The notes below the pieces were generated by a model. That model did not search any database, had not been told where the DNA came from, and was given only the letters and a program-made list of their open reading frames with translations. From Phascolarctobacterium sp. ET69 (GTDB lineage Bacteria; Bacillota; Negativicutes; Acidaminococcales; Acidaminococcaceae), in the NCBI RefSeq assembly GCF_023336935.1, contig NZ_JAMBLR010000005.1:47213-111212 (forward strand): a stretch of 64,000 bases of DNA. Direction: 5' to 3'. The translations under genes were made by a program, and so were the position numbers. This document shows, piece after piece, positions 24,233 to 33,235 of the stretch (positions are counted from its first letter, which is position 1; each line of letters starts with the position of its first letter).

Positions 24233-24307
24233 CTGCGGCTCCTCCGATTCCGTCCTGGCACAGCACCGGACTCTCTAAAGCAATTACCTTAAATTAAGCC
24301 GCCGCAG
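24233..24307 (-). repeat. 75-bp dispersed structured repeat, copy A
   Basis: On the minus strand this element starts CTGCGGCGGCTTAATTTA and ends GAGCCGCAG. The termini CTGCGGC/GCCGCAG pair, and the middle holds GAGAGTCCGGTGC followed by an imperfect GTCC/GGAC hairpin. The same 75-bp element, about four fifths identical and equal in length, occurs at 44406-44480 in the opposite orientation. It lies between the autotransporter stop and the HTH gene. Confidence 0.8.
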
Positions 24308-24373
24308 TTTTTGCATGCCGCCTTACAGTACAAATCTTTCTTAAACTATATAAGCTGTCTTAATTACCTTACA

Positions 24374-27115
24374 TTAAAAATCAAATCTTACACCGGCATT
24401 CCACTGCCACGGAGTTTCAATATCTCCGCCGTATGTTTTTTCCACATCAAAATACAGGTGCGAATTTTCACTGAGGTTGATGTTGGTGCCAATGCCTACT
24501 TCAAACCAGCCGCCGCCAAGGTCCTGGTCATAAACGGCATTGTTTTTGCCGTCTGTCATTTTTACATTGGTATCTCCGTCAAAATCGTACAGATAGCTTG
24601 CTTTTACATATACATTGCCTGCACCAATATCTTTGCCTGCCGCAAAGCCCAAACGCCCTACTACGCTGTCCATTGCGTCCTGCGTTACTCTTACGTCACG
24701 GCTCGTGGTATAGTTAGCACTGCTTAAATGACCGTAAGTTAACTGTACCTGCGGCTCTACCCAAAAATCATTGCCAGCTTCAATACGTTTGCCATATTCA
24801 GCGCTGAAGGCATAACCGTTGTTTCTGTAATCGCCGGTGCTTTCAATGCCGCTGCATCCAAATACATCAAATTCGTTATCCAAACGTGCGTATTTAGCGC
24901 TTAAATCAACATATTGTCCGTCGTCAGCAACGTAAGTACCGTATACGGTAAAGCCGGTGGACTGGTTTTCACCACTGCCGGTTGCAAAGCTGCTCTTGCC
25001 TTCGGTACGGCTGATGGCGCCGCCGATATACCAGTTGCTGTCGCCTACTTTTTCATCATAGCCTAACTGATAAGTGCTGTACTGGTTTTTAATATCCATA
25101 TCGCCGTATTTGCTTTCGCCGCGTTTCATGCGTGCCCAAATACCTGCTTCGCCGTTACTGCTGCGCAGTTCACCCATACGCTGGTGCATTTCGTCATTTT
25201 CTGCACGCCATGCCATAAAGGCTACATTGGCAAGTTCGGTAATGCCTTCGTTGGCAATATGCCCTTTTTCAATAACAGTATTAGCTATAATATTGCCATA
25301 TTCATCTACCAATGCAGTAGTTTCGCCTATAATACCACTTTCCTGTGCAAGTACGCTGTCTAACTGATTACCATTTGTAATTTCAACAGTATCTGCTAAA
25401 TCCTGCAAGCTACCAGCAAGGTCGTTTCTGTTAAACTGGCTGGTTGCTTCACTTGTGCCTGTAACCTGCAAGCCGGTGCTGTGATTGGTGCCGATAGTAA
25501 CTTGCGCTTTATCAAGGCTGTCTAGCGTAATATTGTTATTTTCACCATTTAAAGTGCCAATATTCATTTTGCCTTCGTTAATAATGCTGGAATTAGTACC
25601 GGTTAAAGCATCAACTGTAAAACTACCAAAAGCGCTTGTCCAATCGCCGCTATTAGTTTGTCTATCTGCGTTTTCTAACGTAGCACCATCTTCTAAAGTA
25701 ATAGTTCCTGCTTTAAAAGATGAATTTTCTCCGCCATTATTTGTAATGCTCAATTTACCATTAACTGTTACTGTACCAACATTAATAGCAGTATCATTTG
25801 TAGAATTATCCCAATCCCACGCTTCTATTGCACCATTGCCGTCCACATTAACACTATCAATTTTAATGCTTGTACCGCCAGCCTGCAATGAAGCGTCATC
25901 ACCATTAAGGTTTACAGTTGTTAATTTTACAGCTCCCGTATTATCACGGAATTGAATATTATCGTTAACATTTACAGTATTAAGTGTAAGCTTACTGCCA
26001 TCGGCGTTAACTTCAACAGTATCATTTACAGTTAATTCATTAATCTCGGCAGTACCATTAATTTTAGTATAACCTTGAACAATAACTTCCTTCGCTTTTA
26101 TAAATGAATTTTCATCAGCTGACGATAAACTGGAGTTTCTGCTTGAAGTACCGGTTACAGTCAACGTTCCGTTCACAGTAACTTTGCCTTGGTTATTTAA
26201 AGTACCATATACATTTTCTTCAACACTAATTTCAGAACCAGCTCTATTTATGATATACAAATCCTTTTTATCACCATTAATGCTGCCTTTAATGGTTAGT
26301 GTGGCTTTATTAGTTCCATCACCATTTATCATAGAAGATTGTACATTTAAATTTTTTGCTTCAAAGCTTCCAAAATTTTTTAACTGCCCATCCCATGTAA
26401 CATTTTGTGTCGTCCCGGTAACAGTTACATCACCGCTTACAGTAACAGTTCCGCCAACATTATTGGTTACTTTTTTACCGGTAATAGAAGCAGCTTCGGT
26501 AGTTCCGTTATTAGTAAAATTAGCTTCAGTTGAAACAGCAGCATCAGTTGCTGTTAAAGTACCACTATTAGTAATATTACCGACGGCACTCATACTATCG
26601 GTAACTTTAATAGTTGCACCTATATCATTGTTGATATAACCAGTAGCGATAATAGTATCTGCAACAAACTCTCCATTATGTGCGTCACCTTTATTATCTC
26701 CCCAGTTATCTAAATTATTAAATTCAGCAGAACCGGTAACGGCAATTTTATTACTGTTAACCACGTTGCCAGATACGTTTAAACTGCCAACAGTAATAGT
26801 ACTATTATACGTACTTGTTCCATTTGTTAAATTACCGGTTGTAACCAAACTTCCAATATCCTGAATAGTACCTCTATTAGTCAGATTTTGATTAACAGTT
26901 AAACTTGCCGCATTTTTTATACCAGCTTCATTTTCAACAGTTAAAGTATCTACGCCTTTATAAACGATAGTATCTTCGGCATTAATACCAGTTATTGTTT
27001 CACCGTTTACATATTTACTATCAATAGTAATTTCATTCGCACTTACAACGCCATACGGCATTGCCAAAATTAAACCAAGGGTAATACTTTTTGCCAACAG
27101 CTTATTGCTTTTCAT
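24374..27115 (-). CDS. Autotransporter with outer-membrane beta-barrel
   Basis: This 913-residue type Va secretion protein has a signal peptide (KSNKLLAKS, then a hydrophobic core, cleavage near VVSANE). A long Thr/Asn/Val-rich passenger of short repeating strands (about residues 30-610) follows, typical of a beta-helix. The C-terminal barrel of about 270 residues ends in phenylalanine (GVRFDF). The passenger shows no protease or adhesin motif that I recognise, so surface adhesion is only a guess. Its promoter contains a poly-C tract that may vary in length. It is divergent from a small sigma factor gene. Confidence 0.92.
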   Translation of the reverse strand: MKSNKLLAKSITLGLILAMPYGVVSANEITIDSKYVNGETITGINAEDTIVYKGVDTLTVENEAGIKNAASLTVNQNLTNRGTIQDIGSLVTTGNLTNGTSTYNSTITVGSLNVSGNVVNSNKIAVTGSAEFNNLDNWGDNKGDAHNGEFVADTIIATGYINNDIGATIKVTDSMSAVGNITNSGTLTATDAAVSTEANFTNNGTTEAASITGKKVTNNVGGTVTVSGDVTVTGTTQNVTWDGQLKNFGSFEAKNLNVQSSMINGDGTNKATLTIKGSINGDKKDLYIINRAGSEISVEENVYGTLNNQGKVTVNGTLTVTGTSSRNSSLSSADENSFIKAKEVIVQGYTKINGTAEINELTVNDTVEVNADGSKLTLNTVNVNDNIQFRDNTGAVKLTTVNLNGDDASLQAGGTSIKIDSVNVDGNGAIEAWDWDNSTNDTAINVGTVTVNGKLSITNNGGENSSFKAGTITLEDGATLENADRQTNSGDWTSAFGSFTVDALTGTNSSIINEGKMNIGTLNGENNNITLDSLDKAQVTIGTNHSTGLQVTGTSEATSQFNRNDLAGSLQDLADTVEITNGNQLDSVLAQESGIIGETTALVDEYGNIIANTVIEKGHIANEGITELANVAFMAWRAENDEMHQRMGELRSSNGEAGIWARMKRGESKYGDMDIKNQYSTYQLGYDEKVGDSNWYIGGAISRTEGKSSFATGSGENQSTGFTVYGTYVADDGQYVDLSAKYARLDNEFDVFGCSGIESTGDYRNNGYAFSAEYGKRIEAGNDFWVEPQVQLTYGHLSSANYTTSRDVRVTQDAMDSVVGRLGFAAGKDIGAGNVYVKASYLYDFDGDTNVKMTDGKNNAVYDQDLGGGWFEVGIGTNINLSENSHLYFDVEKTYGGDIETPWQWNAGVRFDF

Positions 27116-27183
27116 AAATTAACATCCCTTTCATCATCTTTAAGATTTTTTAATATTTATTTATAAACAACTCGCTTACTGAA

Positions 27184-27211
27184 ATTATACCATACCTTTA
27201 CCCCCCCGCAA
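27184..27211 (-). promoter_or_regulatory. Autotransporter promoter with poly-C spacer
   Basis: On the minus strand a perfect TATAAT (27184-27189) is preceded, after 16 bp, by TTGCGG (27206-27211). A run of seven G (plus-strand C7, 27201-27207) begins in the -35 box and fills part of the spacer. The rest of 27116-27321 is A/T-rich leader and upstream sequence with no gene. Confidence 0.65.
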
Positions 27212-27321
27212 GACGCTTACTAAATAAATAATCCGTACTGTACGTTGTCTTGCGCACCGGTAACTTTTTTTGTAAAGCCAAAACTTTTAATTTAACATAT
27301 AAAAATTTTTAAAACAAGGTC

Positions 27322-27351
27322 TTTACAAATCGCCAAACATTCCGTTATAAT
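27322..27351 (+). promoter_or_regulatory. Promoter of the small sigma factor gene
   Basis: TTTACA (27322-27327) and TATAAT (27346-27351) with an 18-bp spacer read toward the sigma factor gene, about 60 bases before its start. Confidence 0.7.
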
Positions 27352-27414
27352 CTTGCTTACGCCGCTTTTGCGTGGCCACGGTAAAGCTGGTAAGTTTAAA
27401 ATTTGGAGGTTTTT

Positions 27415-28074
27415 GTGATTCAAAGAAAAAATTTGTCATCTTTCAGCCAAATACCGGGCAGGGTTTTAAAATCTGCCGTGCCGGAAATGGATATTATTCC
27501 CAAAACCGTACGCCACAAAACTTTTACCACTTTGGCAAATAAAACAAAAAGTTTAATTACTGCTGCCCAAAATGGCAATAAACAGGCTTTGGAACAGCTT
27601 TGCCTTGCTTTTGAGCCTTTGTTCCACAGTGAAATGCGCCGCGATATGTTCTACAATGCCCTTGGCTTTGATGAAGGTTTAAGCCTTGCAAGGTTAAAGT
27701 TTATTGAGCTTGTATTAACATACAACGGCGCTGATTACGAGCATTTTGCAGGATATGTTAGATGCCGTATTCACTTTGCACTATATGACGAAGTTAAAAA
27801 AGTTTGGGCGGATGAAAATAAAAAAGCGCCCCTGCCCGACAGTAAGGCAGAAGGCGCTGAGTTCAGCGACGATGTTATTGAACGTGAGGAATTAAGTATT
27901 TTATTGAAACTGGCACTTAATAAGTTAAGCGCCAAACAGCAAAAAACTATTAACGCTTTATATTTTGAAGGCTTAAGCGGCAAAGAAACAGCCAGATTAT
28001 TAAACTGCACGCCTGCCATGGTTACCAAACACCATAAACAGGCTCTTAAAAATTTAAGGTATAAAGTTTCATAA
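27415..28074 (+). CDS. Small sigma-70 family factor
   Basis: This 219-residue protein has a region-2-like helical part (LITAAQNGNKQALEQ, AGYVRCRIHFALYDEVKK). A charged linker precedes a region-4 helix-turn-helix at the end (LSAKQQKTINALYF, LSGKETARLLNC, HHKQALKNLRYK). The architecture matches ECF-like or YvrI-like factors. The GTG start follows GGAGG; an open TTG four codons earlier lies inside that ribosome-binding site. No anti-sigma gene is adjacent. Its targets are unknown; the divergent autotransporter is one candidate. Confidence 0.85.
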   Translation: MIQRKNLSSFSQIPGRVLKSAVPEMDIIPKTVRHKTFTTLANKTKSLITAAQNGNKQALEQLCLAFEPLFHSEMRRDMFYNALGFDEGLSLARLKFIELVLTYNGADYEHFAGYVRCRIHFALYDEVKKVWADENKKAPLPDSKAEGAEFSDDVIEREELSILLKLALNKLSAKQQKTINALYFEGLSGKETARLLNCTPAMVTKHHKQALKNLRYKVS

Positions 28075-28082
28075 TAAAAATA

Positions 28083-28129
28083 AAAAAGGTTGTACTGTAT
28101 GGCTTTTGCCAGCCGGTACAACCTTTTTT
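28083..28129. terminator. Bidirectional terminator between sigma factor gene and ridA
   Basis: AAAAAGGTTGTAC and GTACAACCTTTTTT form a 13-bp stem with A- and T-runs on either side, serving two convergent genes. Confidence 0.85.
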
Positions 28130-28138
28130 GTTAGTTTG

Positions 28139-28507
28139 TTATTTTGCGGCAATTACTTCAATTTCGCAAAGTACGCCTTTGGGTATGCCTTTAACGGCAA
28201 CGCAGCTGCGTGCGGGTTTGCCTGTAAAATATTTGGCATAAACTTCGTTAAAAGCGGCAAAGTCTGCCATATCTGCCAAAAAGCAGGTGGTTTTTACTAC
28301 GTTTTCGTAGCCAAGGCCTGCTTCTGCCAAAATTGCGCCTACATTTTTGCAGCTTTGTTCTGCTTGTGCGGTAATGCCTTCCGGCACTTCGCCGGTAGCA
28401 GGGTCAACAGGAATCTGCCCGGAAGCAAAAAGCATGCCGCCAATTTCAATTGCCTGAGAGTATGGGCCAATAGCGGCCGGAGCTTTTTCGGTAGAAATTA
28501 CTTTCAT
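28139..28507 (-). CDS. ridA: RidA family enamine/imine deaminase
   Basis: This 122-residue YjgF/YER057c/UK114 protein hydrolyses reactive 2-aminoacrylate-type imines formed by PLP enzymes. The N-terminal PAAIGPYSQA motif, the SGQIPVDP segment and PARSCVAV with its catalytic arginine are present, and the length is standard. The ATG has AGGAGG upstream. It has its own promoter, TTGAGC (28565-28570), 17 bp, TATACT (28542-28547), so an in-frame extension toward the cobalamin riboswitch is not part of the gene. Confidence 0.95.
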   Translation of the reverse strand: MKVISTEKAPAAIGPYSQAIEIGGMLFASGQIPVDPATGEVPEGITAQAEQSCKNVGAILAEAGLGYENVVKTTCFLADMADFAAFNEVYAKYFTGKPARSCVAVKGIPKGVLCEIEVIAAK

Positions 28508-28592
28508 TTTAAAACCTCCTGAAAATATTTTTTCTGTTTTAAGTATAACAGCAAAAGAGATTTTGCTCAACTTTTTGCGGCAAAATAAAACA

Positions 28593-28614
28593 GCCGCCGT
28601 AAAAACACGGCGGC
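28593..28614 (-). terminator. Second terminator upstream of ridA
   Basis: GCCGCCGT and ACGGCGGC form an 8-bp GC-rich stem followed on the minus strand by TGTTTTATTTT. It closes a 112-base stretch downstream of the cobalamin riboswitch that holds no recognisable gene. Confidence 0.75.
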
Positions 28615-28726
28615 CAAAGCAGCACCTGCACCCCAACGGGCACTGCAAGAGGAGTAGAGAATGAGTATCTGAGAATGTTAAATGAATTTTAAAAATCAAT
28701 ATTCCAACCTGCGCAGGCAAGATAAA

Positions 28727-28757
28727 AACCCGTCTTTCCAAAACGAAAAGACGGGTT
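28727..28757 (-). terminator. Expression-platform terminator of the cobalamin riboswitch
   Basis: AACCCGTCTTT and AAAGACGGGTT form an 11-bp stem with a 9-nt loop followed by TTTTT on the minus strand, just downstream of the aptamer. Confidence 0.85.
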
Positions 28758-28774
28758 CAGATAATTACAATCAA

Positions 28775-28970
28775 GAGGCCCTGCCACTCTCACATAAACA
28801 AAGCCGGTTGGTTAGTAAACATCTCCTTCCTGTCTCCCGCAGGTCAAGCAGTGATGCTTATACAGGCTGGGTGACCGGCTCCGGCTTTTATTGCCGTTAC
28901 GGCGACGGGATCGCATCGGATTTGCACCGATAAACATTTAAACAGTTACTGTACCTGTACGAAATATTGA
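28775..28970 (-). ncRNA. Cobalamin riboswitch without an evident target gene
   Basis: The minus strand carries the conserved aptamer core CGGTGCAAATCCGATGCG, then ATCCCGTCGCCGTAACGG. Further on is a GGGAGACAGGAAGGAGATG segment matching the usual CAGGAGACC element, and an ACAGGTAC start near 28955. A terminator follows. No cobalamin gene lies downstream: after 112 bases comes another terminator and then ridA with its own promoter. The rest of 28508-29067 shows only the ridA promoter. B12 regulation is sure by class; the target is missing or unrecognised. Confidence 0.85.
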
Positions 28971-29067
28971 TTTGTTGCCCTAATTATAACTATTACTAAT
29001 AGTGTTGTCAAGCCTTTTGGTAAAAATTTACCATTTTTATTTTTGCGTTATAATATCCTAATTGATA

Positions 29068-30114
29068 TTATTTATCTTTAAAGTACCACGTCAGCCCCAT
29101 TGGCACGGTGATATTTAAAATAAGCATTCTAACCAGCTGATAGGTTAAAATTATCGAAACGTTTTCGCCCATGCTCATGCCTGCAAGGCACATTTCGGCA
29201 ATGCCGCCGGGGGCCATTGCCAAAAAGGCGGTTATAAGCGAAAAGCCGTAAATACCGGAAAGATAGTAGGCCATGGCAACGCTGACAGCAATAATTATTA
29301 AGATGCCTGTTATTATAAACGGCATAAGGCGGGCAGTTTCTTTTATGCGCGCAGGATCAAGCAGCATGCCCATGTACAGGCCGATGCTTATTTGCGCAAC
29401 CGTCATGAGAGGGTCGGGCACGGGCTGAAAGGTGCCGAAGAAGTATGAGCAGGCAGACGCGGCGATCGTTGGCCCCAACAGGCGCGGCGTTGGTATATGC
29501 AGCTTTTGCAGAACAACAGCGCCAATTGCTGCGATAGGCACCATCCACAGCCAGGTGTAGCCACCTGTTTGTGCTGCCGGAAGTGCGGTGTCTTTTATTT
29601 CTGCACCAAGGCCATGCACAACCAGAAACGGTACGATGATAATGGCGCTCATGAGGCGCAGGGTTTGCATTACCATTACCACGCTGAAATCAACGCGCTT
29701 GTCGGTTTCGCTCATAAGCATCATCTGCGTAAGCCCGCCGGGCATACAGCCCATTACGCAGCTTTGCAGATTGGCGTAGCTGTGGCGTGATGTCCACCAC
29801 GCTATAATAACCGAAGCGCCTACGGCGGCGCCGGTTGCTTCAAGCACACCAAGCGACTGCATGGAAAGTTCGTGCATGGTTTCTGCCGTAAAGTTGCGCC
29901 CAATGCCGTAACCGGCTACGCAAAGGCCCAGTTCGCGCCACTGGCGCGGCCAATATACCTGTGCGCCTATAACTTTCCAGAACATGGATGATACTATGCC
30001 GCCGAGCAAAAACGGTATAGGTATTGCCATGTATTGAAAAAGAAAGCCTATAAGCACTGCCAGCCCGAACATCATCAGGCGCCTTACATGCAGCATTATG
30101 TCAAAAATCCCCAT
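29068..30114 (-). CDS. AbrB family membrane protein
   Basis: This 348-residue polytopic protein has two repeats, each carrying a PGG signature (GCMPGGLTQM and MAPGGIAEM), the hallmark of the AbrB/putative ammonia monooxygenase-related transporter family. About ten hydrophobic segments are visible. The substrate is unknown; the family name does not imply ammonia oxidation. The ATG was chosen because GGGAGTGG lies 8 nt before it; a GTG three codons earlier is open. It follows engB closely and may be read with it. Confidence 0.85.
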   Translation of the reverse strand: MGIFDIMLHVRRLMMFGLAVLIGFLFQYMAIPIPFLLGGIVSSMFWKVIGAQVYWPRQWRELGLCVAGYGIGRNFTAETMHELSMQSLGVLEATGAAVGASVIIAWWTSRHSYANLQSCVMGCMPGGLTQMMLMSETDKRVDFSVVMVMQTLRLMSAIIIVPFLVVHGLGAEIKDTALPAAQTGGYTWLWMVPIAAIGAVVLQKLHIPTPRLLGPTIAASACSYFFGTFQPVPDPLMTVAQISIGLYMGMLLDPARIKETARLMPFIITGILIIIAVSVAMAYYLSGIYGFSLITAFLAMAPGGIAEMCLAGMSMGENVSIILTYQLVRMLILNITVPMGLTWYFKDK

Positions 30115-30149
30115 ACAAACCACTCCCTACAATCTGTGCGCTTACAAAA

Positions 30150-30788
30150 TCATCTGTGGTTTTCCAGTGCCGTCATAATACGGTTAATAAGTTCACTGCG
30201 CATAGTGTTCTGCGTTACCGAATAAGTTATAATGCGGCTGTCATCAAGCCCAAGTTCGCGTTTAAAAAGTGCTTTCTGAGCCATGGCTGCATTTTTGGAA
30301 AGTTTATCGGCTTTGGTGAGAATAATCTGCACGTTAAGGCCGCAGCCCAGCAGCCAGTGGTAACACTCTATGTCGCTTTCCATCGGCTTATGGCGGATAT
30401 CAATCAGCTGGCATACTAATGCCAGGTTGTCCGAACCTGAAAGATATTTGCTGATAAAGCCGGACCATAAATCTTTATTGGATTTGCCTGTTTTGGCAAA
30501 GCCGTAACCGGGCAAATCGACAAGGTAAAACTGTGCTGTATCGGCGCCGCCTTCTACATTGCGTTTGGCATTCAGCAAATAGTAGTTAATTGTTTGCGTT
30601 TTGCCGGGGGTGGCGCTTACGCGTGCCAGCCCGTTGCGGCGGCAGAGCGAGTTAATAAGAGAAGATTTGCCGACATTGGAGCGCCCGATAAAGGCGGCTT
30701 CAATCATTTGCGGCGAAGGGTACTGTTCTGCCTTAACGGCAGACGTGACAAACTGCGCACGGACTATGTCCCAAACTCCTTTGTTCAT
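30150..30788 (-). CDS. engB: Ribosome biogenesis GTPase EngB (YsxC/YihA)
   Basis: This 212-residue TRAFAC GTPase is needed for large-subunit assembly. G1 is GRSNVGKSSLI, followed by a G2 threonine in ATPGKTQTI, G3 DLPGYGFA and G4 TKADK. It starts about five bases after the lon stop, the common lon-engB pairing in Firmicutes. Identification is firm. Confidence 0.96.
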   Translation of the reverse strand: MNKGVWDIVRAQFVTSAVKAEQYPSPQMIEAAFIGRSNVGKSSLINSLCRRNGLARVSATPGKTQTINYYLLNAKRNVEGGADTAQFYLVDLPGYGFAKTGKSNKDLWSGFISKYLSGSDNLALVCQLIDIRHKPMESDIECYHWLLGCGLNVQIILTKADKLSKNAAMAQKALFKRELGLDDSRIITYSVTQNTMRSELINRIMTALENHR

Positions 30789-30792
30789 CGCG

Positions 30793-33117
30793 TTAATCCT
30801 CCAATGCTATTTTTAACACCTCGTCCATATGTTTTACGGGAATAAAGTGCATTTTTGCACGTACGTTTGCGGGCAGTTCTTCCAAATCCTGCTCGTTTTT
30901 AGCCGGCATAATTATGGTTTTTACGCCGTAGCGGTGGGCAGCCAGGAATTTTTCCTTAATACCGCCAACCGGAAGCACTCTGCCGGAAAGCGTTATTTCG
31001 CCAGTCATGGCAAGGTTCTTTTTAACTTTGCGGCCCGTTAACGCCGATATCATTGCCGTTGCCATGGTAATGCCGGCCGAAGGCCCGTCTTTAGGTATTG
31101 CGCCTTCCGGAAGGTGAATATGAATATCGGTAGTTTCGTAAAAATCTTTGTCAAGGCCAAGTTCATCTGCGCGCGAACGGATGTAGGTATAACCCGCCTG
31201 GGCAGATTCTTTCATAACGTCGCCAAGCTGGCCCGTTAACGCAAGATGCCCCTTGCCTTTGCAGGCCACAACTTCTACCTTAAGCAGTTCGCCGCCGACG
31301 CGGGTCCACGCAAGGCCGGTGCAGATGCCGGCTGCTGCTTCAAGGCTTACATCATCTTCCAGATAAATTACTTTGCCGAGATATTTATGTAAATTTTTAG
31401 CTGTTACTTTTGCGCTTTTGGCTTCGCCGTTAACAATGCGCAGAGCGGTTTTACGGCAGACTGCCGCAATTTTGCGTTCCAGATTGCGCACGCCTGCTTC
31501 GCGCGTATAGCCGCGTATAATCATGCGCAGCGCATCTTCCGTTATGGAAAGCGTTTTGGCAGTTAAGCCGTTATTCTGGCGTTCTTTCGGCAAAAGATGC
31601 AGTTCGGCAATTTTTACCTTTTCATCTTCGGTATAACTGGAAAGCTGCACCACTTCCATACGGTCGAGCAGTGCGGGCGGAATTGTTTCCACGGTGTTGG
31701 CCGTTACAATCCAGAATACCTGCGACAAGTCGAAAGGTATTTCAACATAATGGTCGCTGAAGGTGTTGTTCTGTTCCGGGTCTAAAACTTCAAGCAGTGC
31801 GGAAGCAGGGTCGCCGCGGAAATCGGACGACATTTTGTCCACTTCGTCCAGCAGGAAAACCGGGTTCATAACGCCGCAGGTTTGCATGCCGTGAATAATG
31901 CGGCCCGGCATTGCGCCGATATAGGTGCGGCGGTGGCCGCGGATTTCGGCTTCGTCATGCACGCCGCCCAGCGACATGCGTGTAAATTTGCGGTCGATAG
32001 CGCGGGCAACAGACTGCGCCAGTGAAGTTTTGCCCACGCCCGGCGGCCCGACGAGGCACAAAATAGGCCCTTTGCCGCTTTTGGTAAGAGCACGCACCGC
32101 AAGGTATTCCAAAATGCGCTCTTTAACTTTTTCAAGGCCGTAGTGGTCTTTGTTAAGCACTTTTTCGGCGTGTTTTAAATCAAAGTTATCCTTGCCGTAA
32201 ATACCCCACGGCAAAGCAAGAAGCGTTTCCACATAATTGCGGATAACGCCGCTTTCTGCCATCATCGGCGGCATTTTATACAAGCGGTCAAGCTCTTTGT
32301 TAATTTTATCTGCTACTTCGGGCGGCAGGTCGCGGCCTTCCATCTGTTTTTTATATTCGTCAACTTCGGCCTTGCGTTCGTCGCCTTCGCCAAGCTCTTT
32401 GTTAATAACCTTAATTTGCTCGCGCAGATAATATTCACGCTGGTTTTTTTCTATTTGTTTGCGTACTTCCTGCGTAATGTTTTTTTCGAGTTCGGCAATT
32501 TCAAGTTCTTTGCACAAAAAAGTATGCAGCTTGTGCATACGCTCTTTTACATCGGCAAGTTCCAGCAGTTCTTCTTTTTCGTCAATGCTGATTGTTAAAT
32601 AACCGGCAATGATATCGGCAATTTCACCGGCGGTAGTTATGTTTTTAAAGTTAAGCATAACTTCGGTGGTTACTTTTTTGCCGGTAATAAGCCATTTTTC
32701 AAAGCTTTGCAGCAGCACGCGGCGCATAGCTTCGGTTTCGGAATTTTCTTCCGGCTCAACGCTGGCTACCGGCATGGCAAAACCTTCAAGGTAAGTATCT
32801 TTAAAAGGTGCGTCAATTAACGAAGTAAGTTCTGCCCTTTCAAGCCCCTGAATTAAAATACGGATTGCACCGCTCGGCAGTTTTAAAAGCTGCTTAATTT
32901 CGGCAACAACGCCATAATTATACAGTTCTTCGCGTTTCGGGTCTGCGGTTTCGGCATCGCGCTGAGTTACCAGCAGTATTTTTTTATCAAGCTGCATGGC
33001 AGCATTAACCGCATTTATTGATTTATCCCTGCCTACATCAAGGTTTACCGTCATTCCCGGGAATACGATAATTCCTCTTAACGCCAGCAGGGGCATTAAT
33101 TTTCCTGATGCTTCCAT
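30793..33117 (-). CDS. lon: Lon ATP-dependent protease
   Basis: This 774-residue cytosolic AAA+ protease has an N-terminal substrate domain, Walker [10 protein letters not shown], Walker [10 protein letters not shown], and the protease domain with PKDGPSAG containing the catalytic serine. The paired lysine is in the following [12 protein letters not shown] segment. It degrades misfolded and regulatory proteins. The AGGGGG ribosome-binding site is rather far from the ATG, and a three-codon reading frame (ATG CTA ATA TAA) lies between them. It has its own promoter downstream of the clpX terminator. Confidence 0.98.
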   Translation of the reverse strand: MEASGKLMPLLALRGIIVFPGMTVNLDVGRDKSINAVNAAMQLDKKILLVTQRDAETADPKREELYNYGVVAEIKQLLKLPSGAIRILIQGLERAELTSLIDAPFKDTYLEGFAMPVASVEPEENSETEAMRRVLLQSFEKWLITGKKVTTEVMLNFKNITTAGEIADIIAGYLTISIDEKEELLELADVKERMHKLHTFLCKELEIAELEKNITQEVRKQIEKNQREYYLREQIKVINKELGEGDERKAEVDEYKKQMEGRDLPPEVADKINKELDRLYKMPPMMAESGVIRNYVETLLALPWGIYGKDNFDLKHAEKVLNKDHYGLEKVKERILEYLAVRALTKSGKGPILCLVGPPGVGKTSLAQSVARAIDRKFTRMSLGGVHDEAEIRGHRRTYIGAMPGRIIHGMQTCGVMNPVFLLDEVDKMSSDFRGDPASALLEVLDPEQNNTFSDHYVEIPFDLSQVFWIVTANTVETIPPALLDRMEVVQLSSYTEDEKVKIAELHLLPKERQNNGLTAKTLSITEDALRMIIRGYTREAGVRNLERKIAAVCRKTALRIVNGEAKSAKVTAKNLHKYLGKVIYLEDDVSLEAAAGICTGLAWTRVGGELLKVEVVACKGKGHLALTGQLGDVMKESAQAGYTYIRSRADELGLDKDFYETTDIHIHLPEGAIPKDGPSAGITMATAMISALTGRKVKKNLAMTGEITLSGRVLPVGGIKEKFLAAHRYGVKTIIMPAKNEQDLEELPANVRAKMHFIPVKHMDEVLKIALED

Positions 33118-33164
33118 TTATATTAGCATCCCCCTATTTTATATTAAAATTCAAATCTCTTATA

Positions 33165-33193
33165 ATTGTATCACAAAAGGCCCATAAAACCAA
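33165..33193 (-). promoter_or_regulatory. lon promoter
   Basis: TTGGTT (33188-33193) and TACAAT (33165-33170, preceded by TG one base upstream) are 17 bp apart on the minus strand, starting within the T-run of the clpX terminator. No CIRCE element is visible. Confidence 0.65.
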
Positions 33194-33222
33194 AAAGAGG
33201 GAAGGTTAAAATCCCCTTCCCC
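33194..33222 (-). terminator. Terminator after clpX
   Basis: GGGAAGG and CCTTCCC pair across a short A/T-rich loop and are followed by CTCTTTTTGG on the minus strand. It separates tig-clpP-clpX from lon. Confidence 0.7.
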
Positions 33223-33235
33223 CATTATTTTTCTT

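Noticed and set aside
24233..24307. The 75-bp repeat as a fragment of a cobalamin riboswitch (AGTCCGGTGC)
   Set aside because: Only a short segment resembles the aptamer. The CCCGC core and the CAGGAGACC-like element are absent, and both copies follow genes rather than precede them.
28508..28741. N-terminal extension of ridA, and a separate frame ending GWNIDF near 28690
   Set aside because: The extension crosses a terminator and the ridA promoter. The other frame ends like a beta-barrel protein but overlaps the riboswitch terminator and has no start, so a decayed receptor gene cannot be claimed.
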